The notes below the pieces were generated by a model. It worked only from the letters and a program-made list of their open reading frames with translations. It searched no databases and was not told the origin of the DNA. This document shows, one piece after another, positions 1-11,838 of a DNA stretch of 64,000 bases. The translations under genes were made by a program, and so were the position numbers. The stretch is taken from the NCBI RefSeq assembly GCF_033958435.1, contig NC_134144.1:9976010-10040009 (forward strand), given 5' to 3'. The DNA is from Carettochelys insculpta (Eukaryota; Chordata; Testudines; Carettochelyidae). Numbering within the stretch: position 1 is the stretch's first letter; every line of letters starts with the position of its first letter.

Positions 1-232
1 CGAATAAACACTGCATTTGAGAGGCTGCTGCCTAGCAGTCAGGCTGCCAGAATGAAAAATCCTTCCTTGTCAATAGGCTTCATTTCCATATTTGTGGCTG
101 CAGATGGGTGGGTGGTAAAAACACTCGCTTGCCAACATAGGTACACCCAATACTGACTTTGACGGGGTTACCTAATCAGCAAGCTCCCCACACTGTTTTA
201 GATTAAGCTCCGGGTATCCAGAGGTAGAAGGT
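1..232. other. No feature recognised
   Basis: Unique-looking intergenic sequence; no frame, repeat or site supported. Confidence 0.6.
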
Positions 233-702
233 TAGAGAATGAACTTGACTGAAGCTGAAGTATTGTAGCTCTATAAAGAAGATGAGATACTGGGCAGAGG
301 TGAAGAAAGTGCCCCAAAAGTTACTTAAGTAAAAGTACAGCTGCTTTGGGGGGCAGGTAATAAGTAAAAGTCACAAGAGCCTTCCAGGAAACAACTTGAG
401 TAAAAGTATAAAAGTATCACATCTTGATTGCACTCATACATCCAGCAGTGAAAAGCAACCACCATATGGAATTCCATGGATACTTCTGGACACTTGAGTA
501 CAACTGGGACACGTTACATTTGCACATTTACTCACGTTGTGTCCTGGAAGGCTAGTGTGACTTTTACGTAATTACATTCCCTCCATAGCAGCTGTACTTT
601 TACTTACGTACATTTGGGGGCACTCTTCCCACCTCTGCCAGTATCTCATGCAGCTTCTTAATAGAGCTACAATACTGCAGCTTCAGCCAAGTTCATTCTC
701 TA
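233..702. mobile_element. 470-bp near-palindrome containing a hAT-like MITE
   Basis: The inner unit runs from CAGAGGTG at 295 to its inverted copy CACCTCTG ending at 637. The inverted repeat continues outside these ends: 233-294 (TTAGAGAATGAAC... to ...GATACTGGG) pairs with 638-702 (CCAGTATC... to ...GTTCATTCTCTAG) with few mismatches. The centre is near CCATATGGAATTCCATGG at about 466-480. Inner termini match those of the copies at 6407 and 38975. Either this family member has longer ends or the flank was inverted and duplicated. Confidence 0.75.
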
Positions 703-1703
703 GTTTTACAACTCCTGCTGCCTTGTACCATACAAAATAGTTGGCTCCTAAGAGCAGCCCTGTATGCTAGTGAATTGCCTGCCTCTCTTCATGGCGATAA
801 GGGTAGAAATGTGTTGGGCGTGGGACAGGCTTTGTTAAGTTAAACAAAACTCCGCCCCCATCCATTATGAAATACTTTTATCGGCGTGGACTCTGCCTCA
901 TCACTGGAGAGGTCAAACACAGCCCTTGTTGTAACGCTTCTAATCGTGAAATGAGCTTGAGTTGCAAAGTGTGACTCCAGAGCCAAAGATCCCCATAGTC
1001 TGAAGCTGTCTGGAGCTGTAGATCAAGGTCAGATGCTGATACTCCATAGACAGGCTCATTAATACCCATGGCAGTGTTCCTGGAGGACAGTCCCACTCAA
1101 TGGGCTTAAGGGTACCAGGACCTGGCTTTCTTTTGGGTGCTCAAGATCTTGACTCAATATTCAGTTGGTAGCACAATGGGGTCTGCATCCTGATTGGGAC
1201 AGCAATTAATAACTAGTAGCATCAAGGAGTTCAAGGAAACCTGGCGTAAACGACACATTCAAATCCCTGAGATTGTACCTGCTCAGACCACAGCTGAATC
1301 TGGCCCATGACCTAAGGGATGATGTACTCACAAGTCTCAGGACATGGGACTATTTATTTGACAACAAGTGTGGAATTTCTATCAGTGGGACTAAATCTCT
1401 GGAGTTACTGAAGCAAGGACAATGGAGGTTCTACCCCAGGGGGTTTTCAGCCAGGATTTGAGTGAGGAAAGGGTGGATGCCTTGCAAAAGGAACAGGGAC
1501 GATATTCCAGGGATAGGACACAGCTTGGTAGAAGACACAGGGAGATAGGAGTGGTAGAAGGAAACTCAACTTATCAGAGGACACTGACAGTATACATTTT
1601 AATGAAAACTGATCTCTTGTATGAACTAGTCACTAATTCTATTAATTCCCTGCTTTGCTCAGGTTCACATGCCCAGTCCACCATCATGCTATCTAAGTGC
1701 CTA
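703..1703. other. No feature recognised
   Basis: Intergenic sequence between two palindromic elements. Short frames at 878-1096 and 1273-1862 have no recognisable domain. Confidence 0.6.
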
Positions 1704-1706
1704 AAG

Positions 1707-2417
1707 GGCCACGTCTACACGTGCACGCTACTTCGAAGTAGCGGCGCCAACTTCAAAATAGCGCCAGTCACGGCTACACGTGTTGGGCACTATTTTGAAG
1801 TTGAAATCGACGTTAGGTGGCGAGATGTCGAAGTCGCTAACCCCATGAGGGGATGGGAATAGCGCCCTACTTCGAAGTTGAACGTCGAAGTAGGGCACAT
1901 GTAGACGATCTGCGTCCCGCAACATCAAAATAGCGGGGTCCGCCATGGTGGCCATCAGCTGAGGGGTTGAGAGACGCTCTCTCTCCAGCCCCTGCGCGGC
2001 TCTATGGTCATTGTGTGCAGCAGCCCTTAGCCCAGGGCTTCTGGCTGCTGCTGCTGCAGCTGGGGATCCATGCTGCATGCACAGGGTCTGCAACCAGTTG
2101 TCGGCTCTGTGGATCTTGTGTTATTTAGTGCAACTGTGTCTGGGAGGGACCCTTTAAGGGAGCGGCTTGCTGTTGAGTCCGCCCTGTGACCCTGTCTGCA
2201 GCTGTTCCTGGCACCCTTATTTCAATGTGTGCTACTTTGGCGCGTAGACGTTCCCTCGCTGCGCCTATTTCGATGTGGTGCTGCCCAACGTCGAAGTTGA
2301 ACGTCGACATTGCCAGCCCTGGAGGACGTGTAGACGTTATTCATCGAAATAGACTATTTCGATGTCGCTACATTGAAATAAGCTATTTCGATGTAGCGTG
2401 CACGTGTAGACATAGCC
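1707..2417. mobile_element. Palindromic MITE, 711 bp, long terminal inverted repeats, 3-bp duplication
   Basis: The left end GGCCACGTCTACACGTGCAC is matched in inverse at the right end (GTGCACGTGTAGACATAGCC). Internal arms are rich in TTCGAA and TTTCGAT repeats. AAG flanks both ends (1704-1706, 2418-2420). About 300 bp of core (roughly 1910-2230) is not part of the arms and shows no transposase frame. A non-autonomous element of the group that recurs at 7443, 11149, 14152, 37703 and 45307; PIF/Harbinger-like by 3-bp duplication, but superfamily not certain. Confidence 0.8.
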
Positions 2418-2420
2418 AAG

Positions 2421-3019
2421 TATTAACTGAGCATTGCGCCAAACCACCACCTGAGGACTTCTTTTAAGGCCATTACAATCCAGCACTCTACCAGCTGAGC
2501 TTGGAAAGGGCACAGCTGCTGGGCAGGGTTCTGAGTGTAAATGAGGCATGAGGAGCTGTTCCACCACTCACCCAGGGTCCACCTGCTGTATCGGAGGACA
2601 TAGAATGCCTCATAAGGATACACAGAACAACTTTGGCCCCCCCCACTCCTGTTTCAGAAGACGAGTTCTCGTGGGCCGCTGCCAGAATCCCTTCCTGGAG
2701 ATACAAAGCTTGCTGCTATCCTAGGAGAAATGGGGGAGCGGCATTTCACCCAGAACAACTCTCCTTTGTCTCTGGTTATCTGGTTAAAGGCACAGGGAAA
2801 GGCTCCCAGACAGGAATTTCCCAACTGATTGGTTCCCACCTGCGCTCAATGACGGAGGCACTGCTAGCACGCTGTCCCAGCCCTTCCCCCGTGGAACAAC
2901 TCTCCTCGGAGGGACAAATGACACACCAAATCTCCAGGCTGACAAGTCCTTCTTGGCAGAGTCATGATTAATTCAGACTCATTTCAGCCACTGAATTATT
3001 TACTTACTAGTCCGGTACC
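2421..3019. other. No feature recognised
   Basis: Moderately GC-rich intergenic sequence between a MITE and a CR1. Nothing supported. Confidence 0.55.
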
Positions 3020-3575
3020 TACCGATGAGGGGGTTGGAAGCGGTGCCATATGAAGGAAGATTAAAAAGCGTGGGACTTTTCAGCTTAGGAAAGAGGAGAG
3101 TAAAAGGGAATATGATAGAGGTCTGTAAAATCATGCCAGGTGTGGAAAAAGGGAATAAGGAAAAGTTATTTACTTGTTCCTGTAATGTAAGAACTAGCGG
3201 TCACCAAATGAAATTTATGGGTAGCAGGTTTAAAACTAGCCAAAGGAAGTTTTTCTTCATGCAGCGCACGGTAGGTCTGTGGGACTCCTGGCCAGGGGAG
3301 GTTGTGAAGACCAGGACTTTAACAGGACTCAAAAAAGAATCAGAAAAATTCATGGAGGTTAGGTCCATTGATGGCTGTTCGCCAGGCCACCTAAGAATGA
3401 TGTTCCTAGCGTCTGTCAGGGGCTGGAAATGGACGACAGGAGAGGGATCACTTGATGACTGCCTGTTCTGTTCATTCCCTCTGGGGCACCTGGCATTGGC
3501 CACTATCAGAAGACAGGATACTGGGCTAGATGGACCTTTGGTCTGACTTCGCATGGCCGTTCTTATGTTCTTACC
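3020..3575 (+). mobile_element. CR1 LINE fragment, 3' end (+)
   Basis: Matches the CR1 3' region: a YEGRLK-like frame at the start, then the 3' UTR with GGACAGGAGAGGGATCACTT-like sequence and the terminal block ending TGGTCTGACTTCGCATGGCC. 5'-truncated, as is usual for CR1. Frames across it are broken and not functional. Confidence 0.85.
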
Positions 3576-4228
3576 CTCAGCAGGAGCATGTTATAAGCAT
3601 CCTTGAATGTGGAGTGGTAGTTTGGCTCTGTAGTCTACCTGTAAGAGCCCCGTAAAAAGCTCCTAGCCTTAGATGAGTTGCATTCAATGCACATCCCACC
3701 TTCTATAATGAAGATATGGGCAGGGGTGGGGGTGAATTAACACATTTTAGCGGCTTACACTCTAAGTATCTGTTGGAATCTCTGTGGTATAACAATACCG
3801 CCTCTCCTCACCTCTCTGGTTAGCGCTGGATTCTGCCAGGTATTGAGCAGCGTTTGTTGAGAACATTCAGCCCCTCAAAGGATTGAACTCTTCTTTGTGG
3901 TAAAAATTCAGCCATTGCTTCCTTCCTGAACATGGTCATCCTGCTACTGCACAGCTGGCTACAGGTGAAATTATTCTAGCTCTATCCTGGAAGGTCAAGA
4001 TTGAGGACCTGGCCTATTTCTCTGTTGCCCTGCACCTTGTGTCATCCCTGACTCTGGTGCAATAGGAAAACGAAGCACTCCAGGAACTGGGGGCTGATCC
4101 TCAGGTGTTGTCAAATGTCCATTGAATTCAAGAGCATGACACCAACAGATCCTTCAGTTGAATAGCAGCATTTTACACCTACTTTGCACAGGTGTGAAGG
4201 TGTTGGGTAAGGGTGAATCAGGTTCTCA
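3576..4228. other. Intergenic; faint old repeat at about 4085-4200
   Basis: GGGCTGATCCTCAGGTG, CCATTGAATTCAAGAG and TTTTACACC resemble the same ancient palindromic repeat group as 37559. Otherwise nothing recognised. Confidence 0.4.
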
Positions 4229-4524
4229 GGGTATGGCTTCACTATCTGGAAGACAGACCCGGTCAGCGCCAGTATTCTGGGGTTCAGTGTCACATGCCTA
4301 CTTGGGATATGCAAAATCAAATTACCAGGGGTCAGCAGTTGACCCCTGTACTCCCCAGTCTTGCGAGGAGTAAGGGAGGTTGGCAGGAGAGTTTCTCCCA
4401 TTCACCTCCACCAGTGAGGACGGCCAAGTCAGTCCCTTGTAGATAAGTCGATTTTAGCTACACAATTGCTGTAGCTGGAATTGAGGACCTACAATCAACT
4501 TTGAGGTCTAGTGTAGACCTAGCC
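4229..4524. mobile_element. Small MITE, about 296 bp (family copy 1)
   Basis: Ends GGGTATGGCTTCACTA and TAGTGTAGACCTAGCC are near-inverted repeats. The interior contains GTCAGCAGTTGACCCCTGTA and a GAGGAGTAAGGG block. Two related copies lie at 20236-20515 and 21812-22094, which confirms a dispersed family. Flanks TCA and TTA are close to a 3-bp duplication. Confidence 0.75.
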
Positions 4525-5876
4525 TTACAGAGACATAAGCATGGGTCAGTTGATATAAGCTGAGGATTCATTTCTGCCTTGCACTTGCTTCACACCAGTG
4601 GATCTCCTTCACTGGTGTCAGTGGAATGTTGCCCTGGTCTACACCCAGCATGAATCAGGCCTCGTAACATGAAAGGACTGACAGAGGGGTGCAGGGAGAG
4701 AATTTCTCTAATTTTGGCATGGGTGAGTGTCCAAAGGAAATCTAGACGTAAGTGCATCACCCTGCGTAGGAGGAAACTGTAGTCAAAGCTTCCTGATTTC
4801 ATATACAAAACTTGTGACAAGCCTGGAGAAAAACATGGCTGAAGTCCAGCACCTACTTAATAGCGCAACAAAAATGCTGGTGTACCACCTGGTTTGCTTG
4901 CAACCCTGCAGCTCAGGTAAGCACAGCTGGTCATTTATGAACTCTCTGCGGTGAGGGTTGTAGCCGGTATTTCTCCGCACACCACACGCTCGCAATAGTT
5001 ATTTTGCTTTCGCGTGACTTTGTTTTTGTTATGTCTGGGATGGTCCTAGTCCAATGGATTCTGAGATTGAAAATGGTGCACTTGCTCCCCACCCCCCCGG
5101 CTAATTGCTTGAATGCAGCCTGAATGTATCTCCCTCTAACCAGTGGGTCATCATTTATTCACAGGGCTGAAGTCACTTAAGCAATCTCCCACCGGCCATC
5201 ACGCTGCAGGGGACTGATGCATCATGGCGACCCAGCCACCGAGAAAGATGACATCATTTTCATGTCAGGAAGAAGGCGTGGGGGGAGGAAGCTACTTAGC
5301 CCACTTATCATCGGAGGCGCACCTGCAATTTTCTCTTTCAATCTCATTCCAATCTGGTTACTCCCACATGAGTTACTAATATAGGACACACAACGGGGCT
5401 TCTTCCCGCCTGCCCTTATCTCATGTAGTCAGCTAATTAGCTTGTTTTCACAAGGGGGATGGGGTCCAAAATCCACCCCGGGCACCTGCACACACAGGGC
5501 AGGATTGGCAGCTGGAGTAAACCCAACACTGGACCACGGAAGTCAATGGAACAAGACTGAACTAGGGATGGAGCCAAAGACCATTGAGATGACTCCACTG
5601 GGCTTTCACTTACTCCTGCTCTGGTGTGAGAAATGTTCTTACTCTTGCTCTGTAATGATCTTCAGAGCTTTAGTGAGGTTAAAGGCTGTGGGGGCGGGGG
5701 GAGTGAAGGAGTTTAAGCAACCAACAGGTTCCTTTAACTCTTGAAATTTTACGTTCACTGTGAATTAAACCAGAATGGAAATGAGACACCACCCTAGAGA
5801 TTCAATCAGTGGAGGCAGAGAGGCCAGCCTCTGGAGGAAGGCATTGCTCAAGCTGGGGCTCCAGAATAAAATTCAG
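4525..5876. other. No feature recognised
   Basis: Intergenic sequence without an identifiable repeat or gene. Frames at 4590-5000 and 5442-5744 show no domain. Confidence 0.55.
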
Positions 5877-5963
5877 GGGCCAGATTCGCAGCTGCGGTCA
5901 TCTGGTGAAACTCCTTTGATTTTAGCACTACCTGGCTGAACACCAGCAAAGATCTGGTCCTAG
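5877..5963. repeat. Old palindromic repeat (CCAGATC...GATCTGG type)
   Basis: GGGGCCAGATTCGCAGCTG at the left and GCAAAGATCTGGTCC at the right form degraded inverted ends. The same short family is at 35697-35830 and 37559-37645. It is probably an ancient MITE shared by sauropsids; I do not assign a name. Confidence 0.5.
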
Positions 5964-5973
5964 GGGTGTGCTG

Positions 5974-7140
5974 AATCATAGAACACTAGAACTGGAAGGG
6001 ACCTTGAGAGATCATTGAGTCCAACCCCCTGCCCTCATGGCAGGACCAAGCACTGTCTAGACCATCCCTGCTAGATATTTATCTAACCTGTTCTTAAATA
6101 TCTCCAGCGATGGAGATTCTACAATCACCCTTGGAAATTCAGTCCAGTGCTTAACCACCCTGAGTTAGGAAATTTTTCCTGATGTCCCGCCTGAACTAAC
6201 CTTGCTACAATTTACGCCCACTGCTTCCTGCCCTATTTTCAGAGGCTAAGCGGAATAATTTTTCTCTCTCCTCCTTGTAACACCCTTTTAGGTACTTGAA
6301 AGCTGTGATCATGTCCCCTCTCAACCTTCTCTTTTCCAAACTAAACAAACCCAAGTATTTTAATTGCCTCTCGTAAGTCCTATTTTTAGGCCTTTAACCA
6401 TTTTAGCAGAGGTGGTAACAGTACTCAGAAAAACCCACTGATGTCCTCCTGGAAAACTACTTAAATATGTACACACACATGCATACGAATCACATCTTGC
6501 TTGTACTCAAGAAGCGAAAGCAGTTGCAATTTTACTCAAGTAACCTTTTGGGTATTTTTTTGACCTCTGTATTTAGTTACTCTTTTCTGGACCGTCTCCA
6601 ATTCCACCATATCTTTCTTGAAATGTGATGCCCAGAACTGGACACCGTACGCCAACTGAGGCCCAATCAGTACAGAACAGAGCAGAATTGCTTCTCATGT
6701 CTTGCACATAACGTTCCTGCTAATGCACCCCAGAATCACGGGGGATAGTTTTTTTGCAACAGCATTGCACCGTTGACTCATACTCTGTGTGTGGTCCACT
6801 ATGACCCCCTAGATCCCTTTCTGCCATACTCCTTCAAAACGGGAAGGGACTCCCAAGGTATGTGTGAAACTGCCTGTTCCTCCCTCCGTGGAGTACTTTG
6901 CATTTGTCCTTATTGAACTTCATCCTCTTTATCTCAGACCATTTCTCCAGTTTGTCCAGATCGTGTTGAATTCTGTCCCTGTTATTTGCCACCCCTCCCA
7001 GCTTGGTATCATCTGCAAACTTGATAAGCATACCCTCCATGCCACTATTGAAACCACTGATGAGGAGATTGAACGGGACCGGCCCCAAAACTGACCCCGT
7101 GGAACCTCGTCTCCAAATCCAGATTCTGAGCTGACACTGC
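5974..7140 (-). mobile_element. CR1 LINE fragment (-), split by a MITE
   Basis: Reads as the inverse of a CR1 3' portion: it starts at AATCATAGAACACTAGAACT and reaches reverse transcriptase coding sequence. In the minus frame at 6834-7286 the residues FADDTKLGG are the RT catalytic box, followed by LDKLEKWSE and MKFNKDKCKVLH, all typical of CR1. Interrupted at 6407-6569 by a hAT-like MITE and by stops and shifts, so it is inactive. Confidence 0.9.
6407..6569. mobile_element. hAT-like MITE nested in the CR1
   Basis: CAGAGGTGG at the left and GACCTCTG at the right are the same termini as at 295 and 38975; the interior has the TTTTACTCAAGTAAC motif. Flanks CATTTTAG and TATTTAGT resemble an 8-bp hAT duplication. 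The CR1 reads continuously when the element is skipped, so it is younger than the CR1. Confidence 0.7.
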
Positions 7141-7442
7141 CCATGTACACAGCTCTGGTGCGGATGATTATTTATTGTTTGTTTACAACAACAAGCTAGG
7201 TGCATTCCAGAAGGGTTGGTCCTGGCCACGAGTTTACATGTAAGGACAAACAGCCAGCCAAAGCTCAGGGGCAGAAGAATGAACAATCGGGAATTCTACA
7301 GACATGCCCGCTACAACAATTGTAAGCTTCGCAGTGGACGACACCATGAGGCTTACAATAGTGAGTGGTAAAGGGTGTGTCTCCTTTGCAGCAGGTAGTG
7401 AACCTCCCAGCCTGGTCAGACAGAATTGTGCTAGCACTCTTT

Positions 7443-7903
7443 GGGTAGGTCTATGCAACAAAGTTATCTCAAAAGAACAGCCATTGTTTCAAGAGAACTT
7501 TGCCGGCCTCTACACAACACAACCGCTTTGTCAAAATAATTTCAAAATAGCGGACAGCTTATTTCGAATTGGGTAAACCTCCTGGTACGAGGAATAGCAT
7601 CTATTCCGAAATGTGTGTTTCGGAATAGGGGCTGTGTAGACAGGGAATGGGGCTATTTTGAAAAAAGATATTCCAGAACTGCTCTTTCGAAAATAATTCT
7701 GCTGTGTAGATATCATATTTTGGATTAGAGCTCCTGGAAGCACAAAACAGGCTCTACTGTGTGTAGACACAGTATTTCAGAATAAATTTTGCTTATTCTG
7801 GGGCTTCCCTGTAGTGCAGACATATTATTCTGGAATAGTTTATTTTGGAATAACAACTCTAGAATAAGCTACTCTGGAATAAGTTTGCTGTTTAGACGTA
7901 CCC
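7443..7903. mobile_element. Palindromic MITE, about 460 bp
   Basis: Left end GGGTAGGTCTATGCAAC and right end TTTAGACGTACCC are inverted copies. The arms hold many TATTTCGAAT/TATTTTGGAAT motifs, as at 11149 and 14152. Flanks TTT and CTT suggest a degraded 3-bp duplication. Confidence 0.7.
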
Positions 7904-8954
7904 CTTGAGACAGCACATTGGAAATAGCCATGCAGACACTGCAGCACTGTCAGAGGTGGTGAAATGTGGACAAGAAGAAATCTAGGGGGGATATTTGATC
8001 AGTGCTCGCATGAGGTGCGAGATCTGAGGAGAAGCCAATAATAGCTCAGAACAAGCCGACCTCCCTTCTGTACTTAACAGCCTAATGGACATGCCTGGTG
8101 CATGTCTGTTCATTGAAGAGAGACAGTGAGATCACTGGCCCTTTCAGGTGGGTTCAGATCCTGCTGGGTTTTTACAGTTCAGTACTGCAAGGAATTTTAT
8201 TTTTCCTCAGGATGTGCCAACCTTTGTCTTTCAGAAGCAAAATGGTTGGGGGAGGGAGAAGAAGAGGATTATGAAAGCAAGTCTTGTGCAGCCCAATTTC
8301 ACACCCTGGTAGGTAAGAGAGAGGAGAGTTGCTAATTTATACACCACCTGGCTATCAAAAATTGACCAAGACCAATTGCACGGCTCTCCTTTTGCCCCGT
8401 TTGGATCCTCAGCCCAGGCTGACTGACAGCATCATCCGAGAGCTCCTCAAAACCAACAGGAAGTGGCAGCAAGGTTAATAAATCGGACCCCCACCTGGTG
8501 CGGCGCTATGGAGGTGGCCTTTCCTGACACCGCGTTCTGAACACCCAGTCTGGCAAAGCGCAGAAGGAGAAATCCTGACTCCATGTGAGTCAATGAGAGT
8601 CTCGCCATGGACTTTAATGGGGCCAGTGTTTCAGCCATAGCAAAACAGCAGAGGAAGAAACCAGTAACATCAGCCACCTCCCCAACCCTGCCCCTCATGG
8701 AATTAGCAAGAAAAGTGCTCAACACCACTGCTCAAACCCAGGTTTTTACTCTATCCCCACCATCAACCTAGGTATCCTCACTGTCCATTCAGATGGTAAT
8801 TTCCTTTGGGCAGGGACTAAGTTGCCTTACAAACACAGTGAACTTCTCTCAGTCTCTTGGTTTGCAACAATAATAAATCTCCCTCACAACAAACCCTCAG
8901 ATCGGCAGATGTAGTTAGCCCTTTGAATGACGATCGTATGATCTACCATGCTCT
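7904..8954. other. No feature recognised
   Basis: Intergenic; no repeat or gene supported. 7141-7442, just left of the MITE, is likewise blank. Confidence 0.5.
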
Positions 8955-9115
8955 TTTTCTTCCCTAGACCTCAAAATGTTTTGCATGGTGAGGAAAGAGC
9001 TGATTAATCCTCTTTTACCGACAGGGAAACTGAGGCACTGAGTGGTGAAGGGACTAGTGCACAGGGCTGCTGATTCTGAGCCATGGCCTCTCCCTACTGG
9101 ACCACACTGTGTTTC
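8955..9115 (-). repeat. MIR-type SINE fragment (-)
   Basis: The segment GGGAAACTGAGGCACTGAGTG followed by a degraded GGTCACACAGC-like run is the inverse of the MIR core and 3' region. Old and degraded; boundaries approximate. Confidence 0.6.
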
Positions 9116-10517
9116 CCTAGCCTCAAACCAAAAGTCCTCCGGGTGCAATTCAAAAGCCACCTGTTCCCCTTGCCTCTCTGCACCAGCGCCAATCACAACC
9201 CTACTGCTTGTAGCCCAACAGCGTCAACACCATTTGAGGCTAGTCGTGCCATATGGGAGTGGCTCTCATTGGGCCGGATAGAGTTGTCACTGAACAGAGG
9301 GAGCGTATGCCAGGTCCTCTGAAAGTTCCTACTACAGCTAGTTCTGAAAGCTCCCAATTACAGTACGTACCCATGGTGGGGCCACGTTTCCTTTCCAGCA
9401 ATGCCAACAGATTACATATCACTGTTCCACCTTTATTAGCCACAAGCCAGACTGGTCACAACTTAAATCTTTCGGTCATCCGGCCCTATAGGGACAAATC
9501 AACCCCATTGCTTGTTAAAGGAACCTTCAATCTGAAGGCAGGTCTGGAAGTAGGAGTCCTGTGAAGAAAATCTGTCGCTGGACAGGTGACATGGGAGAAG
9601 ATTTATGACCCCGTTGGCAGGGAATGCACGGTTAATTACCACGTGCCACTGCTGTTAACCTCTGCAAATGCGTCTGATTATCACAGATTAATGAACAGAG
9701 CTTCTGCGCATCTAGAGAGGCTTTGCTGAGGGTTTTCCATTTGCACATTTCATTATCTTCCGAAGCACCGCTGTTCCCCACACATGCTGTTCTATGCATT
9801 TGATTATGATTTTAGCTGTGCCCTGTGACATAGCACCAGTGGGGCCCATGCACTGGAGAGAAAACTCCCATTGCTGTCATGGCGTGGTAAATTAGACCCT
9901 TACAAAAAGCGTCCATTTTCCAGAATCCTCTAGGACACCTGAAAAATCAAACCCAGATCAGGCTATCAGATCTGTTAGCAGGGATTTAACATTGATTTCA
10001 ACAGGGATTCACATGGCCATAGGGCCTGTGTTAGCAGAACTGGCTGCAGGATCAGGGTGCAAGACGATTTTTTACTCTTCCTTTTATTGACAATTTAGCT
10101 GAAGATAAAAATTCAGCACGATATTTGCTGAAACAACAGTGGGATAGAGTTGAATTGGAGCAATGGGGTGTCAGTTTTAATTCCTTTGTGAAATATGAAA
10201 AGCTATTTCTAGTTGAAGATTCATATTTGTGAAATAAACGAAAAGAGATGTGGTGTGTTTTTGTTTTCAATGACCTGATTTGCATATTCAAACAGTGTTC
10301 ACACAAGGCATCCGAATTTTTATTTGTGTGAAAATGGCTGAATATTGCAAACACACAAAATGAATCTTGCAACATTAAAACTGTGCGCTTCAGTATTGCA
10401 ACCATGTGTGGGCAGTCCTTGAGCATTCAATAGGACTATTCAAAGTGGCTAGCTCTTGGGATTTTTTTTTCTTATATTTTCTGGTGTCTTGCTTAGCCCT
10501 TTGTCCTGGAGGTCAGT
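9116..10517. other. No feature recognised
   Basis: Unique intergenic sequence, AT-rich after 10050. No repeat or coding region supported. Confidence 0.55.
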
Positions 10518-10638
10518 GATTATATGAAAAAAAAAATAAGAAGTCCTGTGGCACCTTGTAGACTAATGGCTATTTTGGAGCAAAAGCTTTCGTGGACAAA
10601 GGTCCATTCATCAGATGCAATTGTATAAGATTATATGA
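10518..10638 (-). mobile_element. Short Penelope-like element fragment between 10-bp duplications
   Basis: An insert at 10528-10628 is flanked by GATTATATGA at 10518-10527 and 10629-10638. It starts with an A-rich run, then AAGAAGTCCTGTGGCACC, GTAGACTAATGG and AAAGCTTTCGTGG, the inverse of the 3' region of a second PLE subfamily (compare 34800-34926). A single arm only, unlike the other inserts. Confidence 0.7.
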
Positions 10639-11145
10639 GAACCTCAACTTTCACTTTTTAAACAGTAAATTTCTAGTTCTCATAGTTGCAGAGGAAAGCT
10701 TAAGCACGTTACATGCTCGGAAACCAGATGACAAAGAATACCACTACTGTGTATATTTAAAAAAAGAAATCACCCCCTTATCATGTTTAAGCCAATCACA
10801 ATTTTGTTAAGACTAGCACATAATGTTTCAATTTTTGGCATTCCTCATACTTCGTGTGCGCAATGACTCAAGCACACATTTGCAAGATCAAGGTCTATTA
10901 AGCCAGAATGAGGACATTTTGCAAATATGGACCAGAAATGGCAGAGGCACACACAAAAAAGATTCTAGGTGCTGTTTTCCAAGCTAAAGGCAGTAAATTT
11001 CAGGACTCTGAGATCACGTCAGGAAAGCTCGCTCTACCAGCATTAAACAATGACAGATTTTTAGTGACTCTGGCTTAGTTTTCAACACAGCTGAAGCTTT
11101 GTTAGGATTGCTAATATTGTCATCATTACCTTCTTTGTAACTCTC
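10639..11145. other. No feature recognised
   Basis: AT-rich unique sequence between a PLE fragment and a MITE. Confidence 0.55.
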
Positions 11146-11148
11146 TTA

Positions 11149-11838
11149 GGGTATGTCTACACAGCAAAGTTATTTCAAAACAACTATCCTAGCGTCTACA
11201 CAATGCAACCACTATTTTGAAACAATTTTGAAATAACAGTTGGTTTATTTTGAAATAGGTGAACCTCACTGGCTGCGCCTTCACTAGCCCCCTTCTTCAA
11301 AGGGGGCATGGTAATCAGCCAGATCGGGGAATATTAATAAAGTGCTGTGATGAATATGCAGCACCTCATTTGGCTAATTCTCCCCACGGCAAAATTTTGG
11401 GAGGGTGGGCGCTTCGAAGTTGCACGGGTACTTCAAAGTGCCCGCAGCTACACGACATGCCGGGGCTTCGAAGTCTGCAACTTTGAAGTTGCCACAAGGA
11501 GAATTAGCCTAATGAGGTGCTGCATATTCATCGCAGCACGTTACTATTCCCCAATCTGGCTGATTACCATGACCCCTTCAAAGAAGGGGGCTAGTGTAGA
11601 AACAGACATTGCGGAAGGAATAGCGCCTATTTCCAAATAGGGTCTGTTTAAACAGAGACTAGTGCCTATTTTGAAATAAGGCATAGTGCAGCCAATGGCT
11701 CTATTTCAACATAGGCTCTATTGTGTGTAGCCACTGCATTTCGAAACAAATGCATTTAGTGCGTAGCAGTGTTATTTCAAAATAAACTATTCCGGAATAG
11801 CCCTTATTTTGAAATAAGGCTGCTGTGTTGATATGCCC
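11149..11838. mobile_element. Palindromic MITE, 690 bp, TTA duplication
   Basis: Left end GGGTATGTCTACACAGCA and right end TGCTGTGTTGATATGCCC are inverted repeats. TTA flanks both sides (11146-11148, 11839-11841), which fits the TWA target of PIF/Harbinger. Inside, GCAGCACCTCATTTGGCTAA is repeated inversely as TTAGCCTAATGAGGTGCTGC. No transposase frame. Confidence 0.85.

Noticed and set aside
6834..7286. Functional reverse transcriptase gene
   Set aside because: It is a short, interrupted part of a 5'-truncated CR1 on the minus strand; no start, no endonuclease, broken frames.
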